The notes under the pieces were generated by a model. It did not search any database, was not told the DNA's origin, and saw only the letters and a program-made list of their open reading frames with translations. A stretch of 26,890 nt of DNA, from NCBI GenBank assembly GCA_036897625.1, contig JAYMTA010000559.1:1-26890 (forward strand). The letters are read 5' to 3'. The DNA is from Pelargonium cotyledonis. Lineage: Eukaryota; Streptophyta; Magnoliopsida; Geraniales; Geraniaceae. The translations under genes and the position numbers were made by a program. The number at the start of each line of letters is the position of its first letter. The stretch's first letter is position 1. Shown one piece after another: positions 10,369 to 21,818 of the stretch.

Positions 10369-13300
10369 ATGGCCTTCTCTCACGTCCTCTCCAATTCACT
10401 CTCCTTCCCCAAGGTAACCTCTCTACCTTTTTAAACGTTATCAATCTGTTTGGTCGCCGAGAAAGTGCAAGAAAACACGGGAAAGCTATCTCAACCCATC
10501 CTAATCAAATGCAAATACTACGCTCTTATCTCAATTAAATTTTCTTTCTTCATTTGTTAGCAGAATTGTTTGCGATCAAACCCAATAGAAGCTTCTAGAG
10601 TTGGGTTTCTTCGCTCGCCGTTTGCGATTTCAAGCGCGACCAGAAGCTACCAGTTACGGTGCTTTGCGGCAATGAGAGAAGAAAATGGGAGTCCGGTGAA
10701 GAGCAATGGCTCCGGGATGAAAATTCCGCATGTATTGACGGTCGCTGGCTCCGATTCTGGTGCTGGTGCTGGGATTCAGGCTGATCTTAAGGCTTGTGCT
10801 GCGCGTGAAGTGTACTGCTCCACTGTGATAACTGCTGTCACTGCACAGAACACTGTGGGAGTTCAGGTTTGTGTTTGTTTTCTGAGACTTTTGCTCTGTT
10901 TGGTTTTTCATTTTAGCTCAGTATGATAAATGAACAATTGCTATCTATTAAGTTTTGTACTTTGGTGATGTTGTTCAGGGTGTCAATATTGTGCCTGAGG
11001 ATTTTGTTGCAGAGCAATTGAAGTCTGTTCTTTCTGACATGCAAGTTGATGTGGTAAGTTCAAATTATTGATTGAACTTGGTTCCTGATGGTTTTTACTG
11101 GTCTTTTGAAATTGGTCTGTGCCATGGTTTAGAGAATTTTCTGGTCATGAGCCCTGTAGCCTAGTAGGCATGGGTAGGAAGTAGAATAATAAAACGCAAC
11201 CAAGTTAGTGTTCCTTAGGTCCTGTCATGAGTGGGTTGCAGAGCAATGTTGGGAAAGATGTTGAACTTATTTGGTCTGGTACCATTTCCATTGAGCAAAG
11301 TATGTGTGTGTTCCAAGTTTTTGCCGGGGAAGACTAGCAAACATCTCATTTTGTTGAAGGAACTGAAGGTTGGAGCAGGAATCTTGTGGACTTGTTATCA
11401 TGTGGAGTTCCTGATGCTGAGCCGGTGGATGAAAGCATCTTTAACCTTGTGAGAAAGAGGGAAGTAAAACTAGGAAGAAAAGAATGATATAGGAAGAACT
11501 AGGATAAAAAACTTTTTGTTCTACTTTACAAGCGGTATCTTTTTTTACACACTAAGGGGTCTGTCAACATTTTGAACATGGTTGATCAAAAATGGAGAGA
11601 CAAAACTCCAGTTGCCTTTCCCTTATATTGGTTCATTTCCTTTAGATAGAGGTAACATGGTGGAAATTTAAGAAAAATAACGGGTCAGTTTTGGGTAATG
11701 TAATGCCGGCCCTCTAATAGTTTCATTCATATCACTGTTTTTTTTTCCTTGCATTGGCTTTTCTCTTAATTTAAATATTGTCTGACAGTTGGGCTGGTTT
11801 CTTAACATAGTTCCCTTCGTATTATTTTAAACATCATTGTTAAATTATTTCCTTGCAACCTAACTATGAAATTAATAGGTAAAAACAGGCATGCTACCAT
11901 CTATAGGCATAGTGAAGGCTCTTCGTCGTAGTCTTAAGGAGTTTCCTGTTGGAGGTAGGCAATGTTACAGAGGTTTTTATGAATTATCATGATGCATTTT
12001 GTAACTTGTGAATTGACCTCTTTTCTTACCGAAGGCAGCTTTGGTGGTTGATCCGGTTATGGTATCTACTAGTGGAGATGTATTGGCTGGTCCTTCCATT
12101 CTTGATGGATTTAGGTATGTTAAATGTGTCTGAGTTTGCTGGTCTTTCTTGCTTCTTAATTGAATTTGAAACCTAATCCAATGCCTATTTTGAATTGGCT
12201 ACGTGTATCTGTTTATTCTCCATAGGTTTTCCTCTTTCTTACTTTGCACTAGGGATATCGGAGAATCAAATAATACATAATCAGCTACATGACAACCGCA
12301 CAATTTCAAACTAATCAAATGAATTGCAGGCAGAATTAAGGGATCTAGCTTGCATTTCTGTTCATTCTATGTCCCAAGAGTTCTTGTAACCTATGACCCC
12401 TATCATCTCTAACCAGATAGATCCCAGCTCCCTTTATTTTCCAGATATTAATCAAGCATTCATTGGTAATCAGCTCAAATCGCCCATATGGTGGAAACCC
12501 ATCTTAAAATTTTAGCTTGATTCATACTATTGCGAGTATCATCTCCTTCAAAAGATTGTATTGTGTCTAATATAAGTGTTAAACTTTAATCCAACACAAA
12601 TTCTTAAGCTTTTAGGTGGAGGTTCCAACTAGTATATCAAGTGGTCTCCCCATCACATGCAGGCTGAATAACACAACAGGCTGAACGCATCCGAGAATTA
12701 ACAAGGAGGCAACAATGAAGGGTCACTAGGCCCATACTAAACCAGCTCTCATACCATGTTAAATTTTAATCCGACCCAAAAGCATAAGCTATTAGGTGGA
12801 GAGTGGTCTCAAACTTCACATTTTTTCAACATGGGATACTATGTAACAATAAGTAATAACCGGAAGGAGCTCATGGGTGCTAAAACCCTTACATCAAAAT
12901 GAATATGTTTCTGGCTTTATGGCAGTACACAAGTTTGAAATTGGTTTTAGCTTTGTTATCTTAATACGACATCTGACGAAGTTCTTAAATGTTGTCGTGT
13001 TATGACTCTTGACTGCAGAGAGGACCTTCTACCCATGGCTGACATAGTGACCCCGAATCTCAAAGAAGCGTCTGCTTTACTAGGAGGTCAGCGCTTGGAA
13101 ACGGTTGCTGACATGTGTTCTGCTGCAAAACTATTACATGACATGGGCCCACGGTTAGTTTGAGGGAAATAGTTTGAATTTTGAGTTATCATATTGTTGT
13201 GATATTAGTATCTTCTTGTCTAAATTATGAGTATTGATTTTTTACTTGGCTGTTTCTGTCGAGCCAAGATATGCTGCATAATACCCAACTAACTTTATTG

Positions 13301-15301
13301 ATCACTCTAGGTTCAAACTTCATAGAATATTTTGTTAAACATATTTGACCTTTTCAGAAATGTACTTGTCAAAGGTGGTGACCTCCCTGATTCACTTGAC
13401 GCTGTTGATGTTTTCTATGATGGTAATATTGAAATGGGAGTTCTATTTATCAATGATTGAATGTTACCCTGTTTTTTTTTTTATTTATCTACCAAGAACA
13501 AATATTTTCAAACTATTTTATTCTTCATTTTTGCAGGCAAGGATGTGTATGAGCTGCGCTCATCGCGTGTAAGAACACGCAATACTCATGGTACTGGTTG
13601 CAGCTTGGCGTCATGTATAGCAGCTGAGCTGGCAAAAGGTTCTCCTATGCTCCCAGCTGTCAAGGTAACCTTTTATGCTTTAATTTCTGTAAATTTTTCC
13701 CGGTGGATAAAAAGTGGCACAGAGAATTATATGGGACAGCAACATTTTTCCTGCGTTATTCAGTGACCCTGCTCTGCTAAATCAAACTCTACCCCACAAG
13801 GAGCATAGGTAGTGGAAACAGTATGTTTCTTACCAGTCTTGAGCAGTAAGTCAGAATGTGCTTTAGAAAATATCTTGTTCAAAAGCAAAGAAATGACATT
13901 TTTCAGCTACGCCTATTCACAATAAAGATATGTAGATGAATGCATAAAGGTCATTGATGTTCCGTTGAATTACTGCATTTGAACTGGAATCATTATTATA
14001 AAAAAAAAATACTCAATTTGCATGTACAACTACGTTTAGTAGGAATATGGAATGTTTTCCCCATAAAAGATGATCACTCATAAAGTAATCTCATAATGTC
14101 AGTTATTTTTTTCTTCATCCAGCTTGGAGCATTAGCATGTAAGTTCTAATTTATGTAAGTCTAACAGGTAGCTAAGCGCTTTGTTGAGACCGCTTTGGAT
14201 TATAGCAAAGACATTATCATTGGAAATGGACCTCAAGGTCCTTTCGACCACCTGCTTAGGCTTAAGAGTTCTCGTAAACATGGTGCTTTCAATCCAAGTA
14301 GCTTATTTCTATATGCTGTCACGGATTCAAGGATGAATAGAAAGTGGGATCATTCCATTACAGATGCTGTTGAAGCTGCCATAAAAGGAGGAGCAACCAT
14401 TATTCAACTGAGGTTTGCTGCTGTTCATAGACATTATTCATTTAAGGAAACAATAGTTTTATTTGAGTGTTGCCACGTTCATGTATATGAATTATGCAGT
14501 ACAAAGTTAAGTCTGAGATCTATTCAGATCTGTTTCATTCTTTTATTTCTTATTGTATATAAGTGTTCACATTATTTGCAATGTCATGGAGTGAACTTTA
14601 ATCAGTAGCCATTATGCATTTACTATGAAGTTAAAGAACTATGAGTTTGGTCTTTATTATATATCTCCAGATCTCGAGCATTATTCTATATTTTCACTTG
14701 TCACCAATAATGGTGAGAAAAATTGCTTTGCCAAGAAATATTAATAATTTCGTTGTAAAAAAATTTCAGGGAGAAAGACACTGAAACAAAAGAGTTTCTT
14801 GAAGCAGCCAAAGCATGCCTTGAAATTTGTCGTTCCTATGGCATTCCTTTCCTGATAAATGATCGTATAGATGTCGCCCTTGCTTGTGATGCTGATGGAG
14901 TGCATATCGGTCAATCTGACATGTCTGCTCATGTTGTTCGCACTCTTCTTGGCCCGGACAAGATCATCGGTGTATCATGCAAGACACCAGAGCATGCCCA
15001 GCAAGCATGGATCGATGGTGCTGATTATATTGGTTGTGGAGGCGTGTTTCCAACTAATACAAAAGAAAACAATATCACTGTTGGTTTGGAGGGGTTAAAA
15101 AGAGTGTGTTTGGCTTCAAAATTACCAGTGGTCGCAATTGGTGGCATTGGTATTTCAAATGCTGCTTCTGTGATGAACATCGGAACCTCAAGTTTAAAAG
15201 GTGTTGCAGTTGTCTCAGCTCTGTTTGATCGGGAATGTGTTATGACAGAGACCAGGAAGCTGCATGCAGTATTAACAGAGGCAACAGCTGTAACAAAGTG
15301 A
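10369..15301 (+). CDS. TH1: Bifunctional hydroxymethylpyrimidine kinase / thiamine-phosphate synthase, chloroplastic (TH1)
   Basis: Ten exons: 10369-10413, 10564-10866, 10979-11053, 11879-11954, 12039-12114, 13019-13153, 13358-13422, 13537-13664, 14168-14412, 14770-15301. They encode 559 residues (Arabidopsis TH1 is about 520). Residues 1 to about 55 are rich in Ser, Arg and Ala and look like a plastid transit peptide. The ThiD half (about 68-335) has the substrate/ATP motif [14 protein letters not shown] from residue 76 and the catalytic HGTGC with Cys280. The ThiE half (about 345-555) has YAVTD (350-354), QLREKD (381-386), the metal/diphosphate segment [31 protein letters not shown] and AIGGIG. 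The protein phosphorylates HMP-P to HMP-PP and joins it to thiazole phosphate, giving thiamine phosphate in the plastid stroma. Exon 2 may also start at 10561 (tandem acceptor), adding one Gln. All expected motifs are intact. Confidence 0.96.
11221..11487 (+). pseudogene. Possible coding relic inside TH1 intron 3
   Basis: Within the 825-bp intron (11054-11878) one frame from 11221 stays open for 89 codons except for one TAG (11335-11337). Its composition looks protein-like ([18 protein letters not shown]; then [19 protein letters not shown] and [17 protein letters not shown]). I recognise no family. It may be a captured gene or transposon fragment, or a chance open frame. Confidence 0.25.
12577..12820 (-). 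mobile_element. TRIM-like miniature LTR retroelement in TH1 intron 5
   Basis: Two direct copies of a TG...CA sequence, 12757-12820 and 12577-12657, flank a 99-bp core. Read on the minus strand, each copy starts TGTGA, contains GAGACCAC and CTCCACCTAA, and ends TTTAACA. Directly after the first copy comes TGGTATGAGAGCTGG (12742-12756, minus), nearly the initiator tRNA-Met primer binding site TGGTATCAGAGC. This is the layout of a terminal-repeat retrotransposon in miniature: no coding sequence, LTR then PBS then LTR. The second copy carries about 18 extra bases, or the first has lost them. No target-site duplication or good polypurine tract is visible, so the element is old or its ends are slightly misplaced. 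It lies antisense to TH1, and the splice sites around it are intact. Confidence 0.55.
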
Positions 15302-15318
15302 AAGACCTTAAAAGCAAG

Positions 15319-16115
15319 GTACGTTTTGATATTAGCATTGTCATCCAAATATCGAACCTATGGGCTGGATCTAAGTGTTTCCATATTCTTTTCTTCTCAA
15401 GCTATTGTTGAACCAACACGGTCGTATTCTTTTGTGTGCTGAGATAGAGGACCCACAGTAGAAAATGAAATAATTGGTGTTTTACCATATCAGCAAAATA
15501 GGGGTCAACTATCATACAAATAGAGTTAATTTGCTTAGGCTTTACTTAGCTGCAATTGACATATCCTATATATTATAGAATCGCTTTCAAGATACTGTGA
15601 TGATTGTGGATTCTCGGTTGATTTGGATTATTACTATCTTTGCTTCAAGTCATGGCAACCAGCACAAATCTAAGTAGATGCTTCTTGCTTGACAATTTGA
15701 GCACCAACTTGGTGCTAAATGGCATGCAATTCCCACATCAAGTGGGCTAGTTTTGAGAAAAAAAGTTGGGTAATGTGTAATCTATAGTGGGTTTTTGTTG
15801 TTTTTTTTTCCTTTGTTTATGATGGTGAGTGGCCATGAGTTAGGCTTGTAGCCATGCACATTGCTTGGACTAGACTCAACCACCCCATAAAAAAGAACAC
15901 TATGTTTTGTATCCTCTCATCCAAGAAGAGGATAAAATTGTTGACATGTACTTGATCAATAGAGGCAAAAAGAGATATTTTCAGTTTCACCTTTGAGGTC
16001 AGCTTTGTTATAAAATTTAGTAGGTTTTGTTGCATTCTATGCTTATGCACTTAAGGTTGCCAATTATGTGCCATTTTTATGGAGATTACATGCCTGGTTT
16101 TTGTTGGATTTTCAG
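15319..16115 (+). other. Candidate intron in the TH1 3' UTR
   Basis: Eighteen bases after the TH1 stop there is a near-consensus donor AAG|GTACGT (GT at 15319-15320). A pyrimidine-containing acceptor ATTTTCAG ends at 16115, followed by GCCTG. The segment has no open frame. This is inferred from sites alone; the stop lies too close to the junction for nonsense-mediated decay to be expected. Confidence 0.3.
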
Positions 16116-16797
16116 GCCTGAAAGGGACAGACACCTTCCATTAACAAACAAGAGTTTATAAAGAAATGTTCTAGGACCCATTATCTTTTGTTATTTTTAT
16201 TAGAGGTGAAAACTACTTTGAACCCTTATTTTATTTCTCTCCCAGATGTCTTCAGGCGCGAGAGTTGTTGGGAGGAGTTGTTTCGAAATGTTAGTTATGT
16301 TCGGTAAATTGACAAAAATATAAGGAGCTGAGAGTGGAGTTTTGTGTAACAATATGCTTGAATAAAAACAACAATATATCAATTATTGAAATGAACATAT
16401 TGGACATGGATTATTTGAAAATTGGGTAATCAGTTTATCAGGTACAATAGAATTTATAAGATTATTATTTTGAATGATACGCCTGAAATCATTTTTATTT
16501 TTTTTTGGCAAAATGGTTTACTATCATAACATTGATTGTTGTCATGCAAAAACAAGGTAACTAGAAATGGAAAACATGTCAACTCATATTAATTTTCATG
16601 AGGGCAAAAATGTATTAATTGAATATCACAATGGCCAGAAGATCAGTTACATTTTATCTTCTCTTTAAAGTTTATCGTTGCTCTCGTAGGAGGCTTGTTA
16701 TTCATGCAGAAATGGGCTCCTCAAAGGAGCTTTGCGCAAGTTATGAACTCTGAGATCTATTTTCTAGGTTTTGTCCAGCAAACTATTGCGTTCTTTA

Positions 16798-16967
16798 AAG
16801 TTTTGCTTATGTGACACCCAATAATATTACCAAACAAGCATTGCATGTGGATATGATGCAAGGATAATAATATAGCCTTGAAGTTTTGCTTACGTGACAC
16901 CCAATAATATTACCAAACAAGCATTTATTGCATGGGGATATGATGCAAGGATAATAATATAGCCTTG
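16798..16967. repeat. Recent tandem duplication, 83 and 87 bp
   Basis: Unit 1 (16798-16880) and unit 2 (16881-16967) both run from AAGTTTTGCTTA to AATATAGCCTTG. They differ by a T/C change (ATGTGACACC versus ACGTGACACC), a four-base insertion near the middle of unit 2, and one or two more substitutions. The near identity points to a recent duplication. The change in unit 2 creates an ACGT core. Confidence 0.9.
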
Positions 16968-17733
16968 ATTTACCCTAATCTTTTTATCATAATGTCCCAA
17001 GTCCCACCATGATTAAGAGCTGCAGGACATGTTTACAAATTACAAATTTCTCTGTTTTTGTTTTTGTTTTTGGTGGGCCATCAGTCTCTTCCAGTTGTTG
17101 TTGAAACATCATTCACAAAGCAAAACAAAGAAAAATGTGAAACTTCACTCAAATATGCATGTCCTTTTATGGGTCCCTTTTCCTGTTCCCTTCAAGTCCT
17201 TGAAATTTAAACATCATCTACTTGCCAAGTGAAATATACAAAACTACTCAGAAACTGATTGCACAAAACAGAAAATTTGGAGAGAACCCATCTCAAAAGC
17301 CTAACAGAAAAATAGAGACATGTTCTTTTCAAGCTTTTTGGGTACCTGTCTCATGTTGTCATGATAGCCACAAGAAACATACTTGGAAGAAAAGTATAGA
17401 ACTCACTAGCATGAAAATGAATATGGAATGCATAGAAACTTATACCAAATTGTCACATCTTTCATTAATACGGTCGCATCAAACAAATCAAACTCCAATA
17501 CGGTATGTGCCAATTCAATAGAGACCATATCCAACCAGGAACTTCACATTCCCTGATTAGTCCTAGACCATTACTTACTCATAACATGCACTGCTTAACC
17601 CTATCTCAATAAGATACATAAAAAACAAATCAAAACAAACCGACTCAAGTTGTGGACAGATATTTTGAATCCTAATACTTCCAAGACCGCACATTCGGAG
17701 GCTTCTTGCCCATAGATGACAGATTTACAAACA

Positions 17734-17739
17734 TTTATT
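17734..17739 (-). terminator. Polyadenylation signal AATAAA for the SnRK2 gene
   Basis: TTTATT on the plus strand reads AATAAA on the minus strand, about 140 bases after the SnRK2 stop codon, a usual 3' UTR length. Plant polyadenylation signals are loose, so the true site may differ. Confidence 0.4.
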
Positions 17740-17875
17740 CGAAAGCATGTGATATGTTGAAAAGTAGAAACTGACTTTTATACATCCTTGAAACATCCAG
17801 ATTCTTGAAGTTGATAGAGATCCAGAAAGCAAAACTCGAATTTTCTTGCAATGGAAGGGAAGGGAGGAACTTTCC

Positions 17876-20663
17876 TTATTTGACATGAAGTTCTCCGCTG
17901 GCATGAACCTCCTTGACAGTCTTATTGTATTCATCTTCTTCTTCTTCCTCCTCCTCTACCTCAGCAACTACTTCTTCCTTTTCATCACCGTCCTCTTCTC
18001 CTCCCCAGCCAAAGCCTCCAACTGACCGAGAAGATGGAGGCGGGTTCTTAGCCTCATCCACGATTTCCATAATTTCTTCCACAGTTTGAAGGGAAAAGGT
18101 TGGGTTTTCTTTCTTGTAGTACATGGCTTGAGCTACCTCTGCTAGTTCCCTTGGCAAGTTCTTCAAGAACCATGGGTGACTTTTAATTTCTTTTATTGTG
18201 ACCCTCTGCCAAAGAAAAAAAAAGAGCATTGGTCAATACTGCTATTGTGCAATTAAACCAGTTCATTATAAAATAACAGAACTCAAAATATACCAACGGA
18301 AGATCAGAACCATGGGCTAACTTTGAAAAAATAATTTTAAAAATCAGAGGATGGTTCCACTGGTGAAAGTTTCACATAAAGTTCATACTAAAACTTTTAA
18401 CTGATAAAACATCTCAAAATTATAGTAGATGCATGGAAAGGAGAAAGCAAAAACTGCACTGCAATGGACCAATGGGACAATTCCAAGTTCTATAAATGCT
18501 GTATTCGACGATAATGTATCATAAATAATGTATCATAATGATTGTTAGACTTGCATACGTAGCATTCTGGAGCAAGAACATTGGAGAAGGGTGATTAGAA
18601 AATGTCTCATAAAACTTCCCATTACCATGGGGCTATCAAAGAACAAGTCCAAACCCAGATTGGCTTAATAAGATGCAAGCCTTCAATACTACTTAATTCG
18701 AGTTAAAAACAAATCACTAAATATCATACATACCCTGGATGGATTTGCCACAAATATGCGAGAAAGGAGATGTCTGCAATCTTGAGATATGTGAACATAG
18801 TCGGGAATCTTGTATTGCACAGCCATGATACGCTGCAGAATAACAATTTCTATATTATAGAGAGCCATAGCTAAGGATTAATGGATAAAATGATAACTTA
18901 CATTGATTGTTTTCCTGAAATTTTTTGGGTCTTCTTGATCCTCAAAAGGGTATGCTCCCACCAACATAACATAAAGGGTTACACCACAGGACCATACATC
19001 AGCCAACTGAACAAACACAAACAGATATTAATTGAATGTCATAAAAGGCAGAATATTGATATCCAGTGTAAATATGAAACTTAAGCATTATGGTGATCTA
19101 GAAATCATTAAATACATTTAGTAGCACATCTAAGAAGCTAATACCACATAATCATGGAATAATTACTCAAAAGTTATTACTATCAAGAAAATGGAAACAT
19201 GCGCACAGGTTGGCTACATACTAAACAAAACCAGATCTAACTCGTTACATTAGCAACCAAGTTGAAGCATTCATTCATATTCTTCTCGCTTCACTAACCA
19301 TACTAATATATGCACACCAAAAGAGAGAAATAACTAATCACCTTGCCATCATATTCCCTTCGAGAAAGAACCTCAGGTGCAATATAAGCTGGAGTTCCAA
19401 CAGTAGATTTGGGTCTTGAATGCAGCAGAGATGACTATATAAAAGTTAATCAGAGATCAAATTTACTTGTATAGTTCAGATGACCAAATATGGTGAACCA
19501 TAATAATTTGAATAAACCTTTGAATAACCAAAGTCACAAATTTTCAGTCGTGGCGCTGGGCTGCCATCCAACAGAGTATTCTCCAGCTTCAAATCTCTAT
19601 GGCATATTTGCTGAACACAAGGATGAATGACCAAAAATATGTCATCGGGAAGTGAGAAAAAACAGCGAGCAACTAAGAATCTCAGTCATTAATTTAAAAC
19701 TTCTATTACCAATGAATGACAGTAGCTGACTCCTGAGATAAGCTGCTGGAAAAAATATCTAGCCTGTAAAGTTTTAAAGGATAAATAATTATCAGTAAGT
19801 GAAAACTGCAAATTATTATCTCCTTTTCGGATGATATCATTTCAATAAACCGAAGTTCCCATTTGAAGTCAACTATACCAACTAGCTCTCCTCAAACTAG
19901 ACGTGCGGAGTTTTACCAAATGAGCAACTAAACCATTGACTTGATATTCTTGAGTCTTGACAAACAAAAATTAACGGTGCAACAACAACAAGAGATCTGA
20001 TATCTTAAAATTGAAAGTAAATAAGCGACAAAAAGCATGCAAACCTCATCCTCGCTGAATCTTCCAGCACTGCAAATCCGCTCAAAAAGCTCTCCCCCAG
20101 CCGCGTACTCCATGACAATAGCAAGATGTGTGGGAGTTAAAACTACCTGCACTTCCAAAAAAAAAAAAAAAACAATCTGATTTAATCCAATTATGCTATT
20201 TGAACTGAACCAACCCCATATATCAATATCCACATCACTGACCTCCTTGAAGCGAATGATGTTGGGATGGCGAAGCGATCTGTGATTTATGATCTCTCTT
20301 GCAACATTCTCATCAATCTACAACCAAATAGAGCAAGTAACTAAACATCACACAGTAAAACAAAACATGTGAAAACCTCAACATTTCTGAAAAAACATTT
20401 CTGTCTCCAACTCCAAGTCCTCTATCCAAACATGGGTTTCGTCTTAAACTAGTAGTTACTAATTACCATTTCAAAGCATAAATGCTACTTCTTTTGCTAA
20501 ATAAAATCCCAAAAAAACACACAAATGCTGAGCAAGCACGCACCTTTCGACCTCGTTCGATGTATTTCATGGCAACGAGCTCTTTAGTGACCTTGTTCCT
20601 CATCAACCTGGCCACCCCGAAATTCCCGGCACCTATGTCCTTCACCAGCTCGTACTTGTCCAT
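17876..20663 (-). CDS. SnRK2 serine/threonine protein kinase, subclass I (SnRK2.4/SnRK2.10 type)
   Basis: Nine exons on the minus strand, in coding order: 20663-20544, 20317-20243, 20146-20045, 19763-19710, 19610-19518, 19434-19342, 19006-18902, 18832-18734, 18205-17876. They encode 356 residues (family 340-370). Visible motifs: glycine loop GAGNFG (11-16), Lys33, catalytic HRDLKLEN with Asp123, DFG at 143-145, activation loop with Ser154 and Ser158 (matching the activating serines of SnRK2.6) and TPAYIAPE. After the kinase domain comes the SnRK2 box ([14 protein letters not shown]) and a Glu/Asp-rich tail ending in [15 protein letters not shown]. The acidic tail and the opening [16 protein letters not shown] match subclass I, which is activated by osmotic and salt stress largely without ABA. 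In Arabidopsis these kinases act in root salt responses and mRNA decapping control. Every exon boundary falls between codons. Nothing is broken. The gene is divergent from the TM9 gene. Confidence 0.95.
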
Positions 20664-21010
20664 CTCTCTAGCTTCACAACAAGACCAGATTTTGAACCAA
20701 ATCCAAAACCCTATTCCGAGTTCACCTCCAACCCACAATTCAGCTTCAGTTGAAGCAAAAAAATCCCCAAAACCCAGAGCAGAGATGGAGAGGGAAAATC
20801 GAGGGTCGAGTCCAGAGGAGGTGGTGGTGGAATTTGGAGGAGATTTGAAGTAAAAGCAAAGAATCTGAAAACAGCAGCGAAAAGAGAGAGTGGAGAGAAT
20901 CAGAAATTGTATCTGCAATTCTGCAATTGGGTATTAATGGAGGAGAGAGAAAGTGTGAGGATTTTGTAGAGAGAGAAAGTGAGGTACTGTGTGTGCGCGT
21001 AAATATATTT
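20664..21010 (-). promoter_or_regulatory. SnRK2 5' leader and core promoter
   Basis: On the minus strand an AAATATATTT (21010-21001) can serve as TATA box. A CT-rich leader (TTTCTCTCTC near 20975-20940) follows, so transcription probably starts near 20975. In the frame of the kinase the leader stays open without a stop from about 20918 to the ATG but has no in-frame ATG, which supports 20663 as the start codon. Confidence 0.45.
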
Positions 21011-21254
21011 GGAATGTTTTCACACAGAGGAGAGAGACGAATCGCACACTATCATTGGTCATTGCACTTTCGTGCGGATAGATTATACTGTGTGCGCACC
21101 TCCACGATTCTTATGGTGAGCTTGTTCTACTGATTATGTACCCATTCGGATTCAAGAACGGATCAGATTTGTTCGAGTTCATATCGACAAAAAGCAATTC
21201 AATAGTAGTACAAAAGATGTTCAGGTCCATTCTGACTAGAATTAGAATTCAGCG

Positions 21255-21790
21255 TTTCAAATTTGATAAAAGACTTAATTTGATCCCGGACCTTGATATT
21301 TTGATTCGGTTTGATCTCTAAACTTTCAAATGACTCAAATTGGCATCTTATCTTTCAAATATGGACTCAATTTAGCTTTTTTAATTTAAACTCTAAAGGC
21401 AATGACATTGTTGGGCTTTTGAAGTTGATTAAAAATGGTTTTAAACTGGAATATTTTCACCATGACAAGTTCATCACACGTGGCGTATGAGTAAGAGCAC
21501 GAAATCACGCGTCATTTTTATTTTCAACCTAGAAAAGTGACATTGTTCTATTTCCCGTGCGCAGTTGTGATGAACTTGTCATGATGAGTTGTTGAGCCAT
21601 CGTCGCATGTTTGACATATCGAAAGAAAAATGCTATGTCAACTAAATTTAACGGTTGCACAACAATTCGGACGTATTTGAAACAAAATTACATAATTTAG
21701 GACCAATTTTTAAACTATATGAATATTTTGGGGTTAAATTGAAAACAAATATCAAATTACCAATCCGGACCAAATTGGAATATTCCGTGT
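21255..21790. mobile_element. Inverted-repeat element (non-autonomous DNA transposon-like)
   Basis: The outer arms carry the same kind of text in opposite orientation: the left arm has TTAATTTGATCCCGGACC and GGACTCAATTTAG; the right arm read on the minus strand has CCAATTTGGTCCGGATTGG and CAATTTAACC. Inside is a perfect 18-bp inverted repeat, CATGACAAGTTCATCACA at 21461-21478 with its complement at 21566-21583. Similar GGACCAAATTGA-type arms are common in plant Mutator-like and other non-autonomous elements. Exact ends and a target duplication could not be fixed. The core contains a CACGTGGC G-box/ABRE at 21477-21484. Confidence 0.45.
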
Positions 21791-21818
21791 ATTAGTTTGG
21801 TTTTTGAATTTGTCTTAA

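Larger units (their letters stand above)
15302..17733. other. Tail-to-tail spacer between TH1 and SnRK2, including TH1 3' UTR
   Basis: No coding gene is seen on either strand. The first part is TH1 3' untranslated sequence, possibly spliced. A tandem duplication at 16798-16967 is listed separately. The rest is AT-rich with small open frames that show no domain or codon pattern. AATAAA at 16371-16376 could serve TH1 if the 3' UTR intron is real. Confidence 0.6.

Noticed and set aside
15302..16120. TPP riboswitch in the TH1 3' region
   Set aside because: No conserved CUGAGA-type core paired with the usual second motif was seen; plant TPP riboswitches are known in THIC, not TH1.
17029..17521. 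Two small plus-strand open frames in the TH1-SnRK2 spacer
   Set aside because: They have no domain or start context of note, and the sequence is ordinary AT-rich spacer and SnRK2 3' flank.
20482..20853. 123-codon open frame on the plus strand over the SnRK2 start
   Set aside because: It is the complement of SnRK2 exon 1 and its leader; the minus-strand kinase reading is unmistakable.
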